Shown piece by piece: positions 19,890 through 31,900 of a stretch of DNA of 64,000 nucleotides. Each line of letters begins with the position of its first letter. Position 1 is the stretch's first letter. Under the pieces are notes generated by a model. That model saw nothing but the letters and a program-made list of their open reading frames with translations. It was not told where the DNA came from and did not search any database. The stretch is from Rhizomys pruinosus. Its lineage: Eukaryota > Chordata > Mammalia > Rodentia > Spalacidae. The DNA lies in the NCBI GenBank assembly GCA_009823505.1, contig VZQC01008851.1, positions 257,440-321,439 on the forward strand, in the 5' to 3' direction. The translations under genes and the position numbers were made by a program.

Positions 19890-21020
19890 ATAAGAAAGCA
19901 GGCTGGGCATGGGCCAGGAGAGCAAGCCAATGCGAAGATTCCTCCATGGCCTGTGCTTCAGCTCCTGACTCCAGGTTCCTGCCCTGAGTTCCTATGTTGG
20001 GCTCCCCCAGTGATGAACTGTGACCCGGGAGGTATGAGCCAAATAAGGCCTTTCCAAGTTGTTTTTGGTATTCATTAGTGTCCTTTTGGCCCCTTGTTTT
20101 ATGGTGCATGAGCCTTAGGTGTAGAGGTTGCATTATAGATGTGCTATTTCTATGCTCTTAGCTGGAGGTCAAACAACTTCCATGCATTACTAGCCATTCT
20201 TCATGCCATGAACTCAAAAGGTCATAAAATGGCCAAACCGTGGAAATAATACCACTGTCTCTTCATACTCCAACTTATAGCACAACTAAATGCCTGTATC
20301 AATGAAAAATTTTTAAGGGTTTTTATTGCTGTAATGTGCTAAAATTGTATCTCATAAGTTACTGTAATTTCCTCGCTATGATTATTGTTTACAGTCTGTC
20401 TTTAGAGCCTATGGGAAGTAACATCATGAGACCCAATCATGAGTGCCAGTGTCAGATGTGGCACCTTCCAGTTTTTCCTGGGCTTTGCAATGATATGGGT
20501 ATGCAGCGGGTACATGAAAGCAAGGTATGTTTTCTGCCCTTGAGAGAATGGTTTTGAGAAACCAGGCAGCTGCTGGGGTAGATGACTCTGCAAGAGTTTC
20601 CTGTTTCTAGCTATAACAAGAAGTTATGCATCACAAATATGCCAAGAAATGAGAACAGAGTGGGCCAAAATACTTTTCCGCATGATCATCCAATGAGAAC
20701 AGACACCTGTGTTCTCAGAATTCTCTAATTAGAACCAACAGGATTTATCTGCTTTTTGTGACAGTGCCTCCAGTCCCCTGTTCATGGCCAGGTGGCTACC
20801 TTTTCTATCTGAGTTCATGCCCAGGTCCCGAGGGGTGGGGTAGGGTCAAGGGATCCAGCTCTGTTATCTGGCTTTTGTATCTGTGCTGCCTCTGCCCACT
20901 TAATCAGTTTGGACTCTGCCAAGCCCCTCTGTGGCTGACTGAGTGCCGAGTGCTTATTGTCAAGCAACCCCGGGCTTGAGCAGAACTCTTGCTGAGCTAA
21001 GTTTAAGTTTTGTTTGGTTG
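19890..21020. other. Intergenic sequence between Vps36 and Ckap2
   Basis: Mostly unique. Nothing coding seen. ORFs here are short and lack family features. Confidence 0.5.
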
Positions 21021-21021
21021 T

Positions 21022-21175
21022 TTGTTTTTGTCTTTTTTGAGACAGGGTCTCCCTTTAGTACCAGAAGGCCTGGAACTCGCTCTGTAGACCAGGCTGGCCT
21101 TGAACTCACAGAGATATGCCGGCCTCTGCCTCCCAAGTGCTGGGATTAAAGTTGTGTGCCACCACACCTGGCTAG
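21022..21175 (-). mobile_element. B1 SINE
   Basis: Full-length antisense B1, adjacent to the next one. Confidence 0.92.
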
Positions 21176-21181
21176 ATAACT

Positions 21182-21352
21182 GCTTTTTTTTTTTTTTGTC
21201 TTTTTTTTGTCTTTTTTGAGAGAGAGAGTCTTCCTTTAGCCCCAGCTGGCCTGGAACTCACTCTGTAGATCAGGCTGGCCTTGAACTCACAAAGATCCAC
21301 CTGCCTCTGCCTCCCGAGTACTAGGATCAAAGGTGTGGGCCACCATACCCTG
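21182..21352 (-). mobile_element. B1 SINE
   Basis: Full-length antisense B1 with a long T-rich tail. Confidence 0.9.
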
Positions 21353-22329
21353 CTTCTTAAATGAAATTTTTTTCCTGAAAACTCAGGAAGCAGAGGCAGG
21401 TTACAGCACTTCACACATTACCTACTGTTAGTTAAATCCTACCTCTAATTCACACAACTTTCGTATGCTATCTATGCTCCTAACACTGTCCCATTGAGAC
21501 TGTGCCTCCCCCTCCTCACTAGAACCTTATTTCACATGCCCACAGAAGCTGACCATCCACAATCCCTTTGTCTACAGCTTATGATCAACTGTGTTGACAA
21601 AGACCTGTTCTGAAGTCTTCATTAGACATTTGGGAAAAGAATGTCTTCCTCAGAACATTAGTGAAGTCCTTTATACGTATGTGTTCATGTGTCTAGCTTA
21701 ACAATATGTTCTTCAGTTTGGGTTTCATATAGGTGACATGTTTAGATAACAGGACTACTAGATTGTTAGCACACCTAAATGCAGAGAAAGTGTCTAACAA
21801 GTGGGAACTCACCCTCACAGCTTGGAGGGAACTGAGGCATGCCCTCACTTCCCTTCTCTCCTACCGTGTTGCTTCTCAGGAATGCGTAAAGGCATGGAAA
21901 GGGCCAGGCATACCCTGTTGTCTTAGCACGCAGGGAGCCAGAAAGGAAGATCATGGGTTTGAGGCCAGCCTGGGATATATAATCTCGATAAAATAACAAT
22001 AGCATGGAAAGTAACCTCAATTTCAAATATTTGCAAGCTGTGCAGATGTGGATACCCAACTTCTGAGTTTGTCTTTTCATTTGCGAAATATCACGAGTTA
22101 CTATGCACTGGGCACCGAAGTTCCAAGCTGTTTCGTCAGTGCGCGCTCCAAAGTTTGGACAGGGCAGCCGCCTTCTCTTTTCCGCTCTGCCTTTTCCAGG
22201 CTGTGGGGTTTGTACTGACTTGTCCAGACTTGTCAGCGCTCCATCCCAAAGACCAGCAAGCCCGGTCCTCCCCGACCTCCCAGCAGCTGCCCTAACTGAA
22301 GTCTCAGACGTCCCGGCACTGCCCTAACT

Positions 22330-22960
22330 GAAGTCTCAGACGCCAGCCCCGCCCCATAGTGCAAGCCCCGCCCCTCCTCGCTCATTGGCCCGTTCAATCC
22401 AGGCGCGCACCAATGACCGGGGAGGGCGGCCAGCTCCAAGCTGGAGCCCGCGGCAGTCTAAGCAGTTGGAGAAAGCGGGCGTCAGAGCCAGGTCTGTGTG
22501 CGTGAGGCCGAGAAGCGTCCGAGCAGGGCTGCGATGAGCACCCCGACCGTGCCGCGGGATCTACAGCTGCCCCCGACCCAGAGAGCCCAGTCCTCGTTCC
22601 GTGGTGAGGGTTGCGGCCGGAGGGACGGGCGGGGCGGGCCTAGCTTCCGCGGGCCACCTGCTGCCCGCCGCACCTCGTCCAGAGAGGAGCGGAGAGCGGC
22701 CGGAAGAGCAGAGTTGGGCCTGGCGGGGGCGGGCAAGCCCAGCGTCTGCGGTGCGGAAGCTGCCCGCTAGCCAGGGTGTCGTTTTAGCCCTGGGGTAGGT
22801 AGGCAGCTCGGACCGGCGGTCGGAGGCGTCCTGGTCCTCCGGGGGCGGGGCTGCAGAGTGTACCGAGTGCGCCTGCGCAGGGGCTCTCCTTTGGCATCTG
22901 ATTCCCCTAAGGCGCGGAGGGTTGGGGCGGGGTCTGGCCTGATCTGGTATTTCCAATTTA
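22330..22960 (+). promoter_or_regulatory. Ckap2: CpG-rich promoter region of Ckap2
   Basis: GC-rich segment with Sp1-type GC boxes (CCCGCCCC near 22347 and 22369), an inverted CCAAT box (ATTGG, 22384-22388) and a direct CCAAT box (22410-22414) about 120-150 bp upstream of the ATG. Paired CCAAT boxes with a CDE/CHR-like element between them suit a G2/M-expressed gene. The promoter assignment is by position, and the factor sites are inference. Confidence 0.7.
22534..22603 (+). CDS. Ckap2: Ckap2 exon 1 (coding part)
   Basis: [20 protein letters not shown] then SFR. It ends on the first base of codon 24, with donor GTGAGG. The start is chosen by match to the family N-terminus. Confidence 0.95.
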
Positions 22961-25900
22961 ACCCTCCCAGACTTGGCCTTTTTGGAAAGCTGAAATTGAA
23001 TGGTATACAGAAATAATAAGGGAAACAAATTCTCACCCAACTTAGTTCTTATGTGTTCTAAGTTGATCAGATTGTGGTGACTGTTCTACCACTGTTTCTT
23101 AGAGATTGGCTTACTGTAACCAGATATTGAAGTGATATACTCGAAAACTAACACACACAATAAAGAATGTATTTTTTTTTTTTCTTTTGGTGGTGGTGGT
23201 GGTACTGTGGATAAGACCCAGTTCTTTGTGCATGCTTGCCAGGGCTCTAGAGCATATCCTCAGCCTAGGTCATGGGACCTTGTGCAGCGCAGTTGTGAGG
23301 ACCTTTTATGGTACTGATCTCTGATTAATGAGATTATTTCTCAAAGGCAATACTAGTTTGAGAAATTTTCTGTTACATAGAAAATGCTATCGTACATAAA
23401 ACAAGTAAAAAGTCATTTAATTGACCATATTTGATGTTTTTACCAAAAGTTGACTTGTTGCTCTTTCCTTTTGTTTAGAGCAAAGAAGGCAAAAGCTCAA
23501 GGAGCGTCTGTTAAGAGGAAAAGCACAGTTTGCACTCGAACAGGAAAATCAGACAGCCAGGTGAGGTCCGATTCATTTCAGTTCTGCAACATTAGAGTTG
23601 TCCAATAAAAACCTAATGTGTGCCACATTTATAACTTAAAGTTTTCCAGTAATGTCAGTTAAAAGTTCATTCAAAGTTCATAACTGTTTTGTTAGTAAAA
23701 TTCATTAAAGTGAATTTTAATAACAAAACAGTTATGATTCCTGATACTATTATTTCAACGTCTGATATTAAAAAGTGTTAGGGAAAAAAAAAAGCAGGTG
23801 TGAGGAGTGCTGGAGGGCATGTCAGTGCTGGAGTGCCGGGCACTCAGAAGAAAGTGTATGCGACTTTACCTTCTTTTTTGGTAGTCTTTAAGATCTGCTG
23901 TGTGTTTCTTATACTTTCCACTTATCTCAGTTTGTACTAGTAGCTACTTTATTTGGATGCTTGACTAGTCATCATTTTCTATCTATATTTAAACTCTTAG
24001 AGGGAAACCACTTGAAATTCCTCCTTCTTACATTCATTTATTCTGTGTGTTTTGGAGGGTAGGGTGCACGTGTGCTGTGGCACACATGAGCTGGCAGGCC
24101 AGAGTAATCTTCCGGAATTGATTCTCTCCTGGGACCACTTGGGCTTTGGGGCTCTACCTCAGGTCATTAGGCTTGTTTGCAGACAGCCCTACCTGCTGAG
24201 CCATCTCAAAGTAAAGGGTGCGTACGTGTACTGATGTAGGGTCTCTGGTGTGCTGCAAAAGCCACAGAGTTTTGCTGGGCATGGTGCTCCACGCCTTTAA
24301 TCCTAGCACTTGGGAGGCAGAGGCAGGTGGATCTCTGTGAGTAGACCAGGCCAGCCTGGTCTATAGAGAGTTCCAGGCCACCTGGAGGCTACAGGAAGAC
24401 CCTGTCTCAAAATGACCAAAAAAAAAAAAAAAAAAGCGCCAGTGTTTTGCTTTGTTTTGTTTTGAAACAGGGTCCCTCTGTATTGCCAGTCTGGTCTTAA
24501 ACTTAACAGTGTTAAGTGCAGAAGTCACATGTCCGTGCCAATGTGTATGAGTATGTATTGTTTGCATGTGTGTAAGTGCACCCGTCAGGCAATGCCTGTA
24601 GAGGTCAGAAGAGCCCTTGGAACTGGAGTTACAGATGGAGGTAGCCACCCTAGGGTCCTCTGCAAGAGCAGCCGGTGCTCTTAACCAAACTTATCTAGCC
24701 CCCGAACTCAGTCTTTTTATAATTTAGTAAAACTTTTGTGGTTTTGGGGTTTGTTCTGTAGATTGAACCCAGGGCCCGTACATATTAGCTCTACATTTGC
24801 CACTGTAGCAGCAGCCCCCTTAGCAAGACTTGTACTTTTGGTGTATGGGGACAATATTCTTTGGGGAGTGCTGGTAACCCTCAGAGATATTTGGAGATTA
24901 CTTTTTGTCTCAAATCTTGGAAGAAATATGTTTGTATTAATTTGCTTAGTACCTGGTTATGGCAAAAGCAAATGTCATAAAAGTACATAAAAGCAGAAAG
25001 TTAAAGGTCCCTTGACTCTCCATTGTTCAAAATATGTAGTACGAGCTCTATCAAAGTTCTGTCCGTGGGCCAGTGAGATGAACTAGCAGGTAAAGGCACC
25101 TGCTGACGTGAGTACCGATCTCCAAGACTGCCTTGGTGGAAGACAACTGACTCCTGGGAGTTGTTCTCCTCCTGCGGCTCCCCACATACACTAAATACAC
25201 AACAGTGTGTGTGTGTGTCTAGGAGGAACGTGCAACGAGAGTGCAGGTGCCAGTAGAAGCCAGCAAGAGCTGGAGTTCTAGGTGGTTGTGACACACCCCC
25301 ACGTGGTTGCTGGGAACTGAACTCGGTCCTCTGGAAAAGGAGTCTGTGTTCTTTTTTTTTTTGAGTCTGTGTTCTTAACCACTGTTCAGTGGCTCTGTGC
25401 AGCCCATAATAAGTAACAATGTGATGTTTTTAAAAAGGTTCTGTTCCTTCTCTAAGCTAACCAAGCAAATAGAAAAAGTAATATAACCAAAAGTAATGAA
25501 ATGCAAAAAATTATATTCTTCCGGATCTTATGAATTACCATTTCAACTACAGCAATAAAAATACATCTTTGGTCCGGAGAGATGGCTGAGCAGTTAAGAG
25601 CACCAACTGCTCTTGTAGAGGACTCGGGTTCGATTCCCAGCACCCACTTGGCAGCTAAGAACTGTCATTAAGCCAGGCGTGGTGGCACATGCCTTTAATC
25701 CTAGCACTCAGGACACAGAGGCAGGCAGATCTTTGTGAGTTCAGGCCAGCTGGGGCTTTAAGGACACTGTCTCAAAAAAAAAGTGTTTTTTTCTTCACCT
25801 GATGAAACTTTTTTTAAACAGTTTTTGATTGAATTTTTGTGATTTTCATTCAATATAATTTGATGGTATTTAGATCCCTTATCCAAACCTCCACTTAGTG

Positions 25901-28900
25901 CATCCCCCACACACAATTTAATGAACTCTTATTATATAGATATAGATGTTTGTGTATTACAGCCTGTAGAGTTTGATTTGTGTCCCCAAATGTCCTTTGG
26001 TGTGGATTCATCCACTTAAGCCTAGTTAACCTACCAATCCTGTGACTGTCCCATTCCTGTGAGAGACTGTCTTCCACCTCCCAGCAGCCCAAAGTTGCCA
26101 GTAGTTCCTTCGGTTGGATTGGGATTTCTCGCCCACTTCCCCATGTCTGTGCTGCAATTTTGTTTGGTTTCTTATTTGCATGGAACTTTTGTGCGCCTGC
26201 CACCACTGCTGTCGGTTCAGATGAGTGACTGCCCTGCTGTCTGGAAAGCTCTGTGTCCCTGTGGTCACCGCCCCCTCTGGCTCTCGCAATCTTTCTGCCC
26301 CTCTGCTGCAATGATCCCTGAGCCTTGGGAGGCGGAGGCTGGAAATAAGTGTGCCATTGAGAAGAGCTCTGCAACCTCTTACTCTCTAAACCTTGGCCAG
26401 TTGCAGGTTTCTGTGTTAATCACCATCTACTGCATCAGGAAGCTTCTCTGGGGAGAGTCATGAGATGCATTCATCTTAATGTGTAAGGTTGCATTGAGGA
26501 TGTGTCTCTCAGGGCTAAGTGTCTCGCACACACTTTCTCTGTGCATTTGACCAACGGAATACATTATTCTTTTAAACAGGTTGATGAATATTATAATCTC
26601 TAGCATCTTCTGAGATATAGCAAAATAGCTTCACCTGCATATAACCTAATTAGAGAATTGTTAAGTCATTAGCTGACCCTGTGATCATGAATAAGTTCCT
26701 AAATTGGTAAGTGAAGGGACAGTTTTTATGATTGAGGCAGTGTGCTTCACATGAATACAACTGTGATGGGTAAGTTCATGTGTCTAGTGTCTATGGTGCC
26801 CAGTTAGTTTGGTCAGACAGTTACCTAGATGTTGCAGGAAAGGAATCTTTTGGATATGGTTAGTTGAGTCACTGGGCTTTGAGGATAGGAGGTGGCTCTC
26901 CATACAGCTGGACTCATGCAGTGTTCAAACTCTGCAGTTGTTAGGACTTAAAAGTCTTATTAGCTATAAAAATACCAGATTTAGTCAGTTTTACCAGTAC
27001 AGTTTTTTTTTTTTGAACTTTTTTTTTAACATAAATTTATTTTTAACAAATCTAGACCCGTGTTCCCACCCATTCCCCCACCCCGCCAGAGCTCATGCAT
27101 TCTGCCAAACATGCTTTTCATCTCTTAGTCTTTCTCAATATTTTCCATGGGGAAGTTGACTGTTTTGACAGAAAGTCACTGTTTCAGTCAGTTCTTTGAT
27201 GCAGTCTTTTTCTGTTGTTGTTGTGTTGTTGTTGTTGTTGTTGTTTCCAAAATGCATTACGCCCAACTGCTTTGTACAAAAGCTCAGGGGCCCTACACAG
27301 GAAAATACTTACAACTGGGTAATTGGCCTAGCATCCACAGATGAGGGATACCATTCGTCGTTTGTTTTTCTGGGACTGTGTTACTTCACTCAGCATGATG
27401 TCCTCTAGCTCTCAGCCTTTTCCTGCAAAGCTCATGATGTCATCTTCTTTTACTGACTGCATAGAACTCCATTGTGTAGATGTACCACATTTTCTCTATC
27501 CATCGTCAGTTGAGGGGCAGTTAGGTTGTTCCGCTCCTTGCTATTTGAAGAGAGCTGCAATAAACATGGGCCGTGCATGTATCTCTGTGGTGGCGTAAGT
27601 CTTGAGGGTACATGCCAGCGATGGTATGGCTGGGTCGGGTGGCCAAGTTCATTCCAAGTCTTCCAAGGGTTCTCCACACTGCTTTCCATAGTGGCTGCAC
27701 AAGTTTACATTCCCACCAGCAGTGGATGATAGTTCCCCTTTCCCCCAACCTCTCCAGCACTTGGTATCATTTGTTTTCTTGATCCTAGCCAGTCTTATTG
27801 GAGTAAGATGATATCTTAAAGTGGTTTTCATTTGCATTTCCTTAATGATTAGTGATGTTGACAGTTCTTGAGGTGTTTCTCAGACATCTCTAATTCCTCC
27901 TTGTGAAAGTCCTTGTTCAGTTCTTTGCTCCCATCTATTGAGTGGGTCATTGTTTTTTCTTTTTTCTTTGTTTTTTTGAGTAGTTTATATTCTGGAAATT
28001 CAATACTTTGTCAGAGATTGTATCTGCAGTGAAGGTTTCCTCCCACTCTGTGGGATTTCTCTTCACTTCCTTGATTGTTTCTTTTGATGTACAGAAGCTT
28101 TTGAGTTTGATGAGGTCCCATTTGTCAATTGTCGACCTTAATTCTTGTGCAGCTGCTGTCTGATTTAGGAAGTCTTTTCCTACGCCTATGTCTTGTAGTC
28201 TACTGCCAACTTTTTCTTCTATCACCTTCAGAGTCTGGGGTTTCACGTTGAGGTCTTTAATCCAGCAGTACAGTTTTTTCACATTTTAACATAATCTCTG
28301 AATTTGGGATTCTGGTTTAAAATTCAAGTCTGGGCAGGGTGTGGTGGCGCACGCCTTTAATTCTAGCACTTGGGAGACCAAAGGCAGGCGGATCTTTGTG
28401 AGTTCAAGGCCAGCCTGGTCTACAGAGTGAGTTCCAGGAGAGCTGGGGCTACAGGGAGACCCTGTCTCAAAAAGACCAAAAAAATTCAAGTCTGGGTTGA
28501 TAGTATTTTTTTTCCTAAATACAAAATTGGTATCACCTGCTAAGGGTGCTTTACCCATCTTGTCTACCCCATTGAATCACTGTAATTTAAATTATTCTGG
28601 CCTTTAATCCTAGCACTTGAGAGGCAGAGGCAGGCACATCTCTGTGAGTTCAAGGCCAGCTGGGGCTACAGAGAGACCCTGTCTCAAAAAGACCAAAAAA
28701 AAAAAAAAAATTAAATTATGAGACCTTGGATGTAGCTCAGTGGTAGAGCATTTGCATAGCATGTGGCCCTGGATTTGACCCCAGCAACACACACATAAGC
28801 GATGCAATTCATTAGCTGTTAATATCCCTCCCTTCCCCCCAAAGTGAGATCTCCTTAGTAAAGAACTAATTTATTTTAAAATTTTTTAAATAGAGGCCAG

Positions 28901-31900
28901 AAAGTGGTGACATGTGAAGATCAGTACCAAGAAGGGAAACAGGTTCTGAAACTCCAAACAAAAGTGGTAAGACATGTCCAAAGCAGTCAAGACCTTTCCG
29001 ACACACTTTCTGAAAGAAACAAATTCCGAAATACTAATTTCTGTTAATTCTTCTAGGCTGATAAAGAAAATATTGAGAGACCTACAGAGAACAAAAATAA
29101 GACAATAGAAGAAAACTGTGTTCCTCTAAAACCTACTAGTGAGTTAACCAATTCAGAAATGCGTAATTTTGAGGCTGATAATCAAGATATGCAGTTATTA
29201 CCAATTAAAAACGATTTCCAAAGTCAAAATATGACATTAAGCCAAGCATTTCATCTTAAAAATAACAATAAAAAGAAGCAAGTGACTGCAGAAAAACCAA
29301 AGCAAGATGCTAACAGGCCCAAAAAACCTGTCCTTGGGTGTTACCGTGGGCAGATCGTTCAGTCTAAGATTGATTCGTTCAGAAAGCCCCCACAAGTCCA
29401 AGACAAGCATGCTGCAACAACAGAGAGAAACTTCACTACTCTCTCTAAAGCCACAAAGCCCGAGCCTGCAAACCCCAGCAGTGTTAGGGCCCCAAATATG
29501 ACTGCTGCCTCTAAATCCACCGCTAAATCTGTGAGCACTACATTCAAGAGCACACTTCTTCGGCCACCTGTTAGAAGTCATAACAACAGTCAGGGCATTG
29601 TGAAACAAGGCCTTAGCAGGACCCCTGCCAGGGTCACAGTCACAAAAGGACCTAGGGAAAAAGAGTTATTACAGTCGAAGACGATTTTATCTGTCGTCAA
29701 AACCAGTTCTTCTCAGGACGTAAAAAGAAAGAAAGCACTGTCAAAAGGCGTAATACCTGAAGCTGTACCCAGTACTGAATCATCTTCTAATACCAAACTG
29801 GTAGAAAAATCAAAAACTGTTGTGCAGCACGGATATACTATAGCAAGAGCAACTGTTGATAAATCATTCCAGCCCAAAGAAACCACAGAAGAGAGAAAGT
29901 GAGTATATGCAGTTTATTTTCTTAATTTCAGTAGAGCACCATTTCTGAGTTTTGCTTGTGATTTCCTTCAATGTATTAGAATTTCTTTCTTGATTATTTC
30001 CTGCCAGGCAGGTAGTTTTTATATGTAACAGCATGACCCCAAAATTAAGTGTGGTTTGCTGGTTGCTTTTGATAATCTGTCTTAAAAGCTTAATAACAGT
30101 TGGGAAATAATTTAAACCCCTTCACTTAAAAAATGCATGCTTGGGCCAGGCGTGGTGGCGCACACCTTTAATCCTAGCACTTGGGAGGCAGAGGCTGGTG
30201 GATCTCTGTGAGTTTAAGACCAGCCTGGTCTACATGGCAAGTTCCGGGACAGCTGGAGCTACAGGGACACCCTGTCTCAAAAAAGAAAAGAAGAAAAGAA
30301 ACTTGCATGAAATGCACAAAGCTTCAATAAAAATTGGCTTTGAAAAAAAAAGAAACATGCAGCCAGGCATATACCTGGGAGGCAGAGGCAGGCGGATCTT
30401 TGTGAGTTCAAGGCCAGCCTGGTCTACATAGCAAGTTCCAGTACAGATGGAGCTATAGGGAGACCCTGTCTCAAAAAGACCAAAAAAAAAAAAAAAAAAA
30501 AAAAAAATGCATGCTTAAGATTTTTTGTTTTTATATGATAATTATGTGTTCCTTATGTGATTTTATGTATACCATGTGCATGCAGGGGGCCTTCAGATCT
30601 GGAACTGGAGTTACAGGTGGTTATGAACTGCTTGCTGGAGGTGCTGGGAACAAATCCAGATCCTCTGCAAGAATAACTGCTTAAGCCAATGCTCTTAACT
30701 ACTGCGCCATCTCTGCAGCCCCCTTCTTGAGTTCTTTGAACATGTATTTGATTTTGTTATGTTCAGGATTTTATCTCTGCAGACATACACTATATGTGCT
30801 ACTAGTTAGAACTACTTGAAGCCTTGGATTATTTTAACTACAAGTGTAGAGTCCTGTCATCAAACTCAAACTAATTTGTATATATTGCTTCTGCCTATAG
30901 AGCACTTCTAAATGAGTGGAGACCTAGCAAAGGAAGAATGCTAAAAAGGCCTCCTGATTCAGTAGCTGCCCAGCCTGAGCCAGAAGGACATGAAAGACCA
31001 GTTGGGTCCTTTTGGACTACCATGGCGGAAGAAGATGAACAAAGATTATTTACTGAAAAAGTAAACAGAACATTTTCTGAATGTCTGAACCTGGTTAATA
31101 AGGTAGAGTCTTTGTCTTTATATGTTTAATAGTTTAGAAGTTGCCTTAATAAATATATGAACTTATGGGCTGGAGAGATGGCTTAGCGGTTAAGAGCGCC
31201 AACTGCTCTTACAGAGGACCTGGGTTCGATCCCCAGAACCCACATGGTGGCTGAAAACCATCTGAAACTCCAATTCCAGGAGAACTCCAGTTCCAGGGGA
31301 ATCCGACACCTTCTTCTGACCTCCGTGGCATTGCACGACCAGACAGTACATTCATACACACAGAGAAAAATAAATAAATAAATAATTTAAAAAAATATAT
31401 ATGAACTTATATGTAACTGAATGAGAGTTAAGTTATATTGTCATTCTTCTTAGCCAAGTGTTATCAGAGATGCTATGTTGACCTAGTGTTGTGAGATTGT
31501 TAGTCTTTTTCATTTTTTATTTACTTATTTGTTTATTTATTTTTAGTCTTTTTGAGTCAGGATCTCCCTGTAGTACCAGCTGGCCTGGAACTCTCTGTGT
31601 GGACCAGGCTGGTCTTGAACTCACAGAGCTCCTCCTGCCTCTGCCTCCCAAGTGCTGGGATTGAACACATGTGCCATCATGCCTGAAAAGATTGTTGGTC
31701 TTTAACTCCATTTTTTTATTGAATTTCATATAAATATTTCAAAGGGTTAGTAGGGTCACAAGTTTTTTACTAGTTTATAATTGATTATGAATTGAGAACA
31801 TAGCTGGTAGAATACTGCCTGGAGTACATCCAGTCCAACCCCAGCACCTCAGAAACCTGACATGGTAGTGCAGGTTTATGATCCCAGCCCCCGGGACGTG

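Noticed and set aside
22498..23040. GC-rich ORFs around Ckap2 exon 1
   Set aside because: Shadow frames and read-through of exon 1 into intron 1.
25895..26463. Opposed ORFs of 159 and 134 codons
   Set aside because: Lie in a LINE-1 3'UTR-like fragment and show no protein family features.
27450..28282. L1 ORF2 fragments as a gene
   Set aside because: Frameshifted and interrupted pieces of the reverse-transcriptase ORF's C-terminal part. A dead retroelement.
28726..28800. tRNA gene
   Set aside because: Has tRNA-like A and B boxes but is an ID SINE: the cloverleaf is degenerate and an A-rich tail follows.
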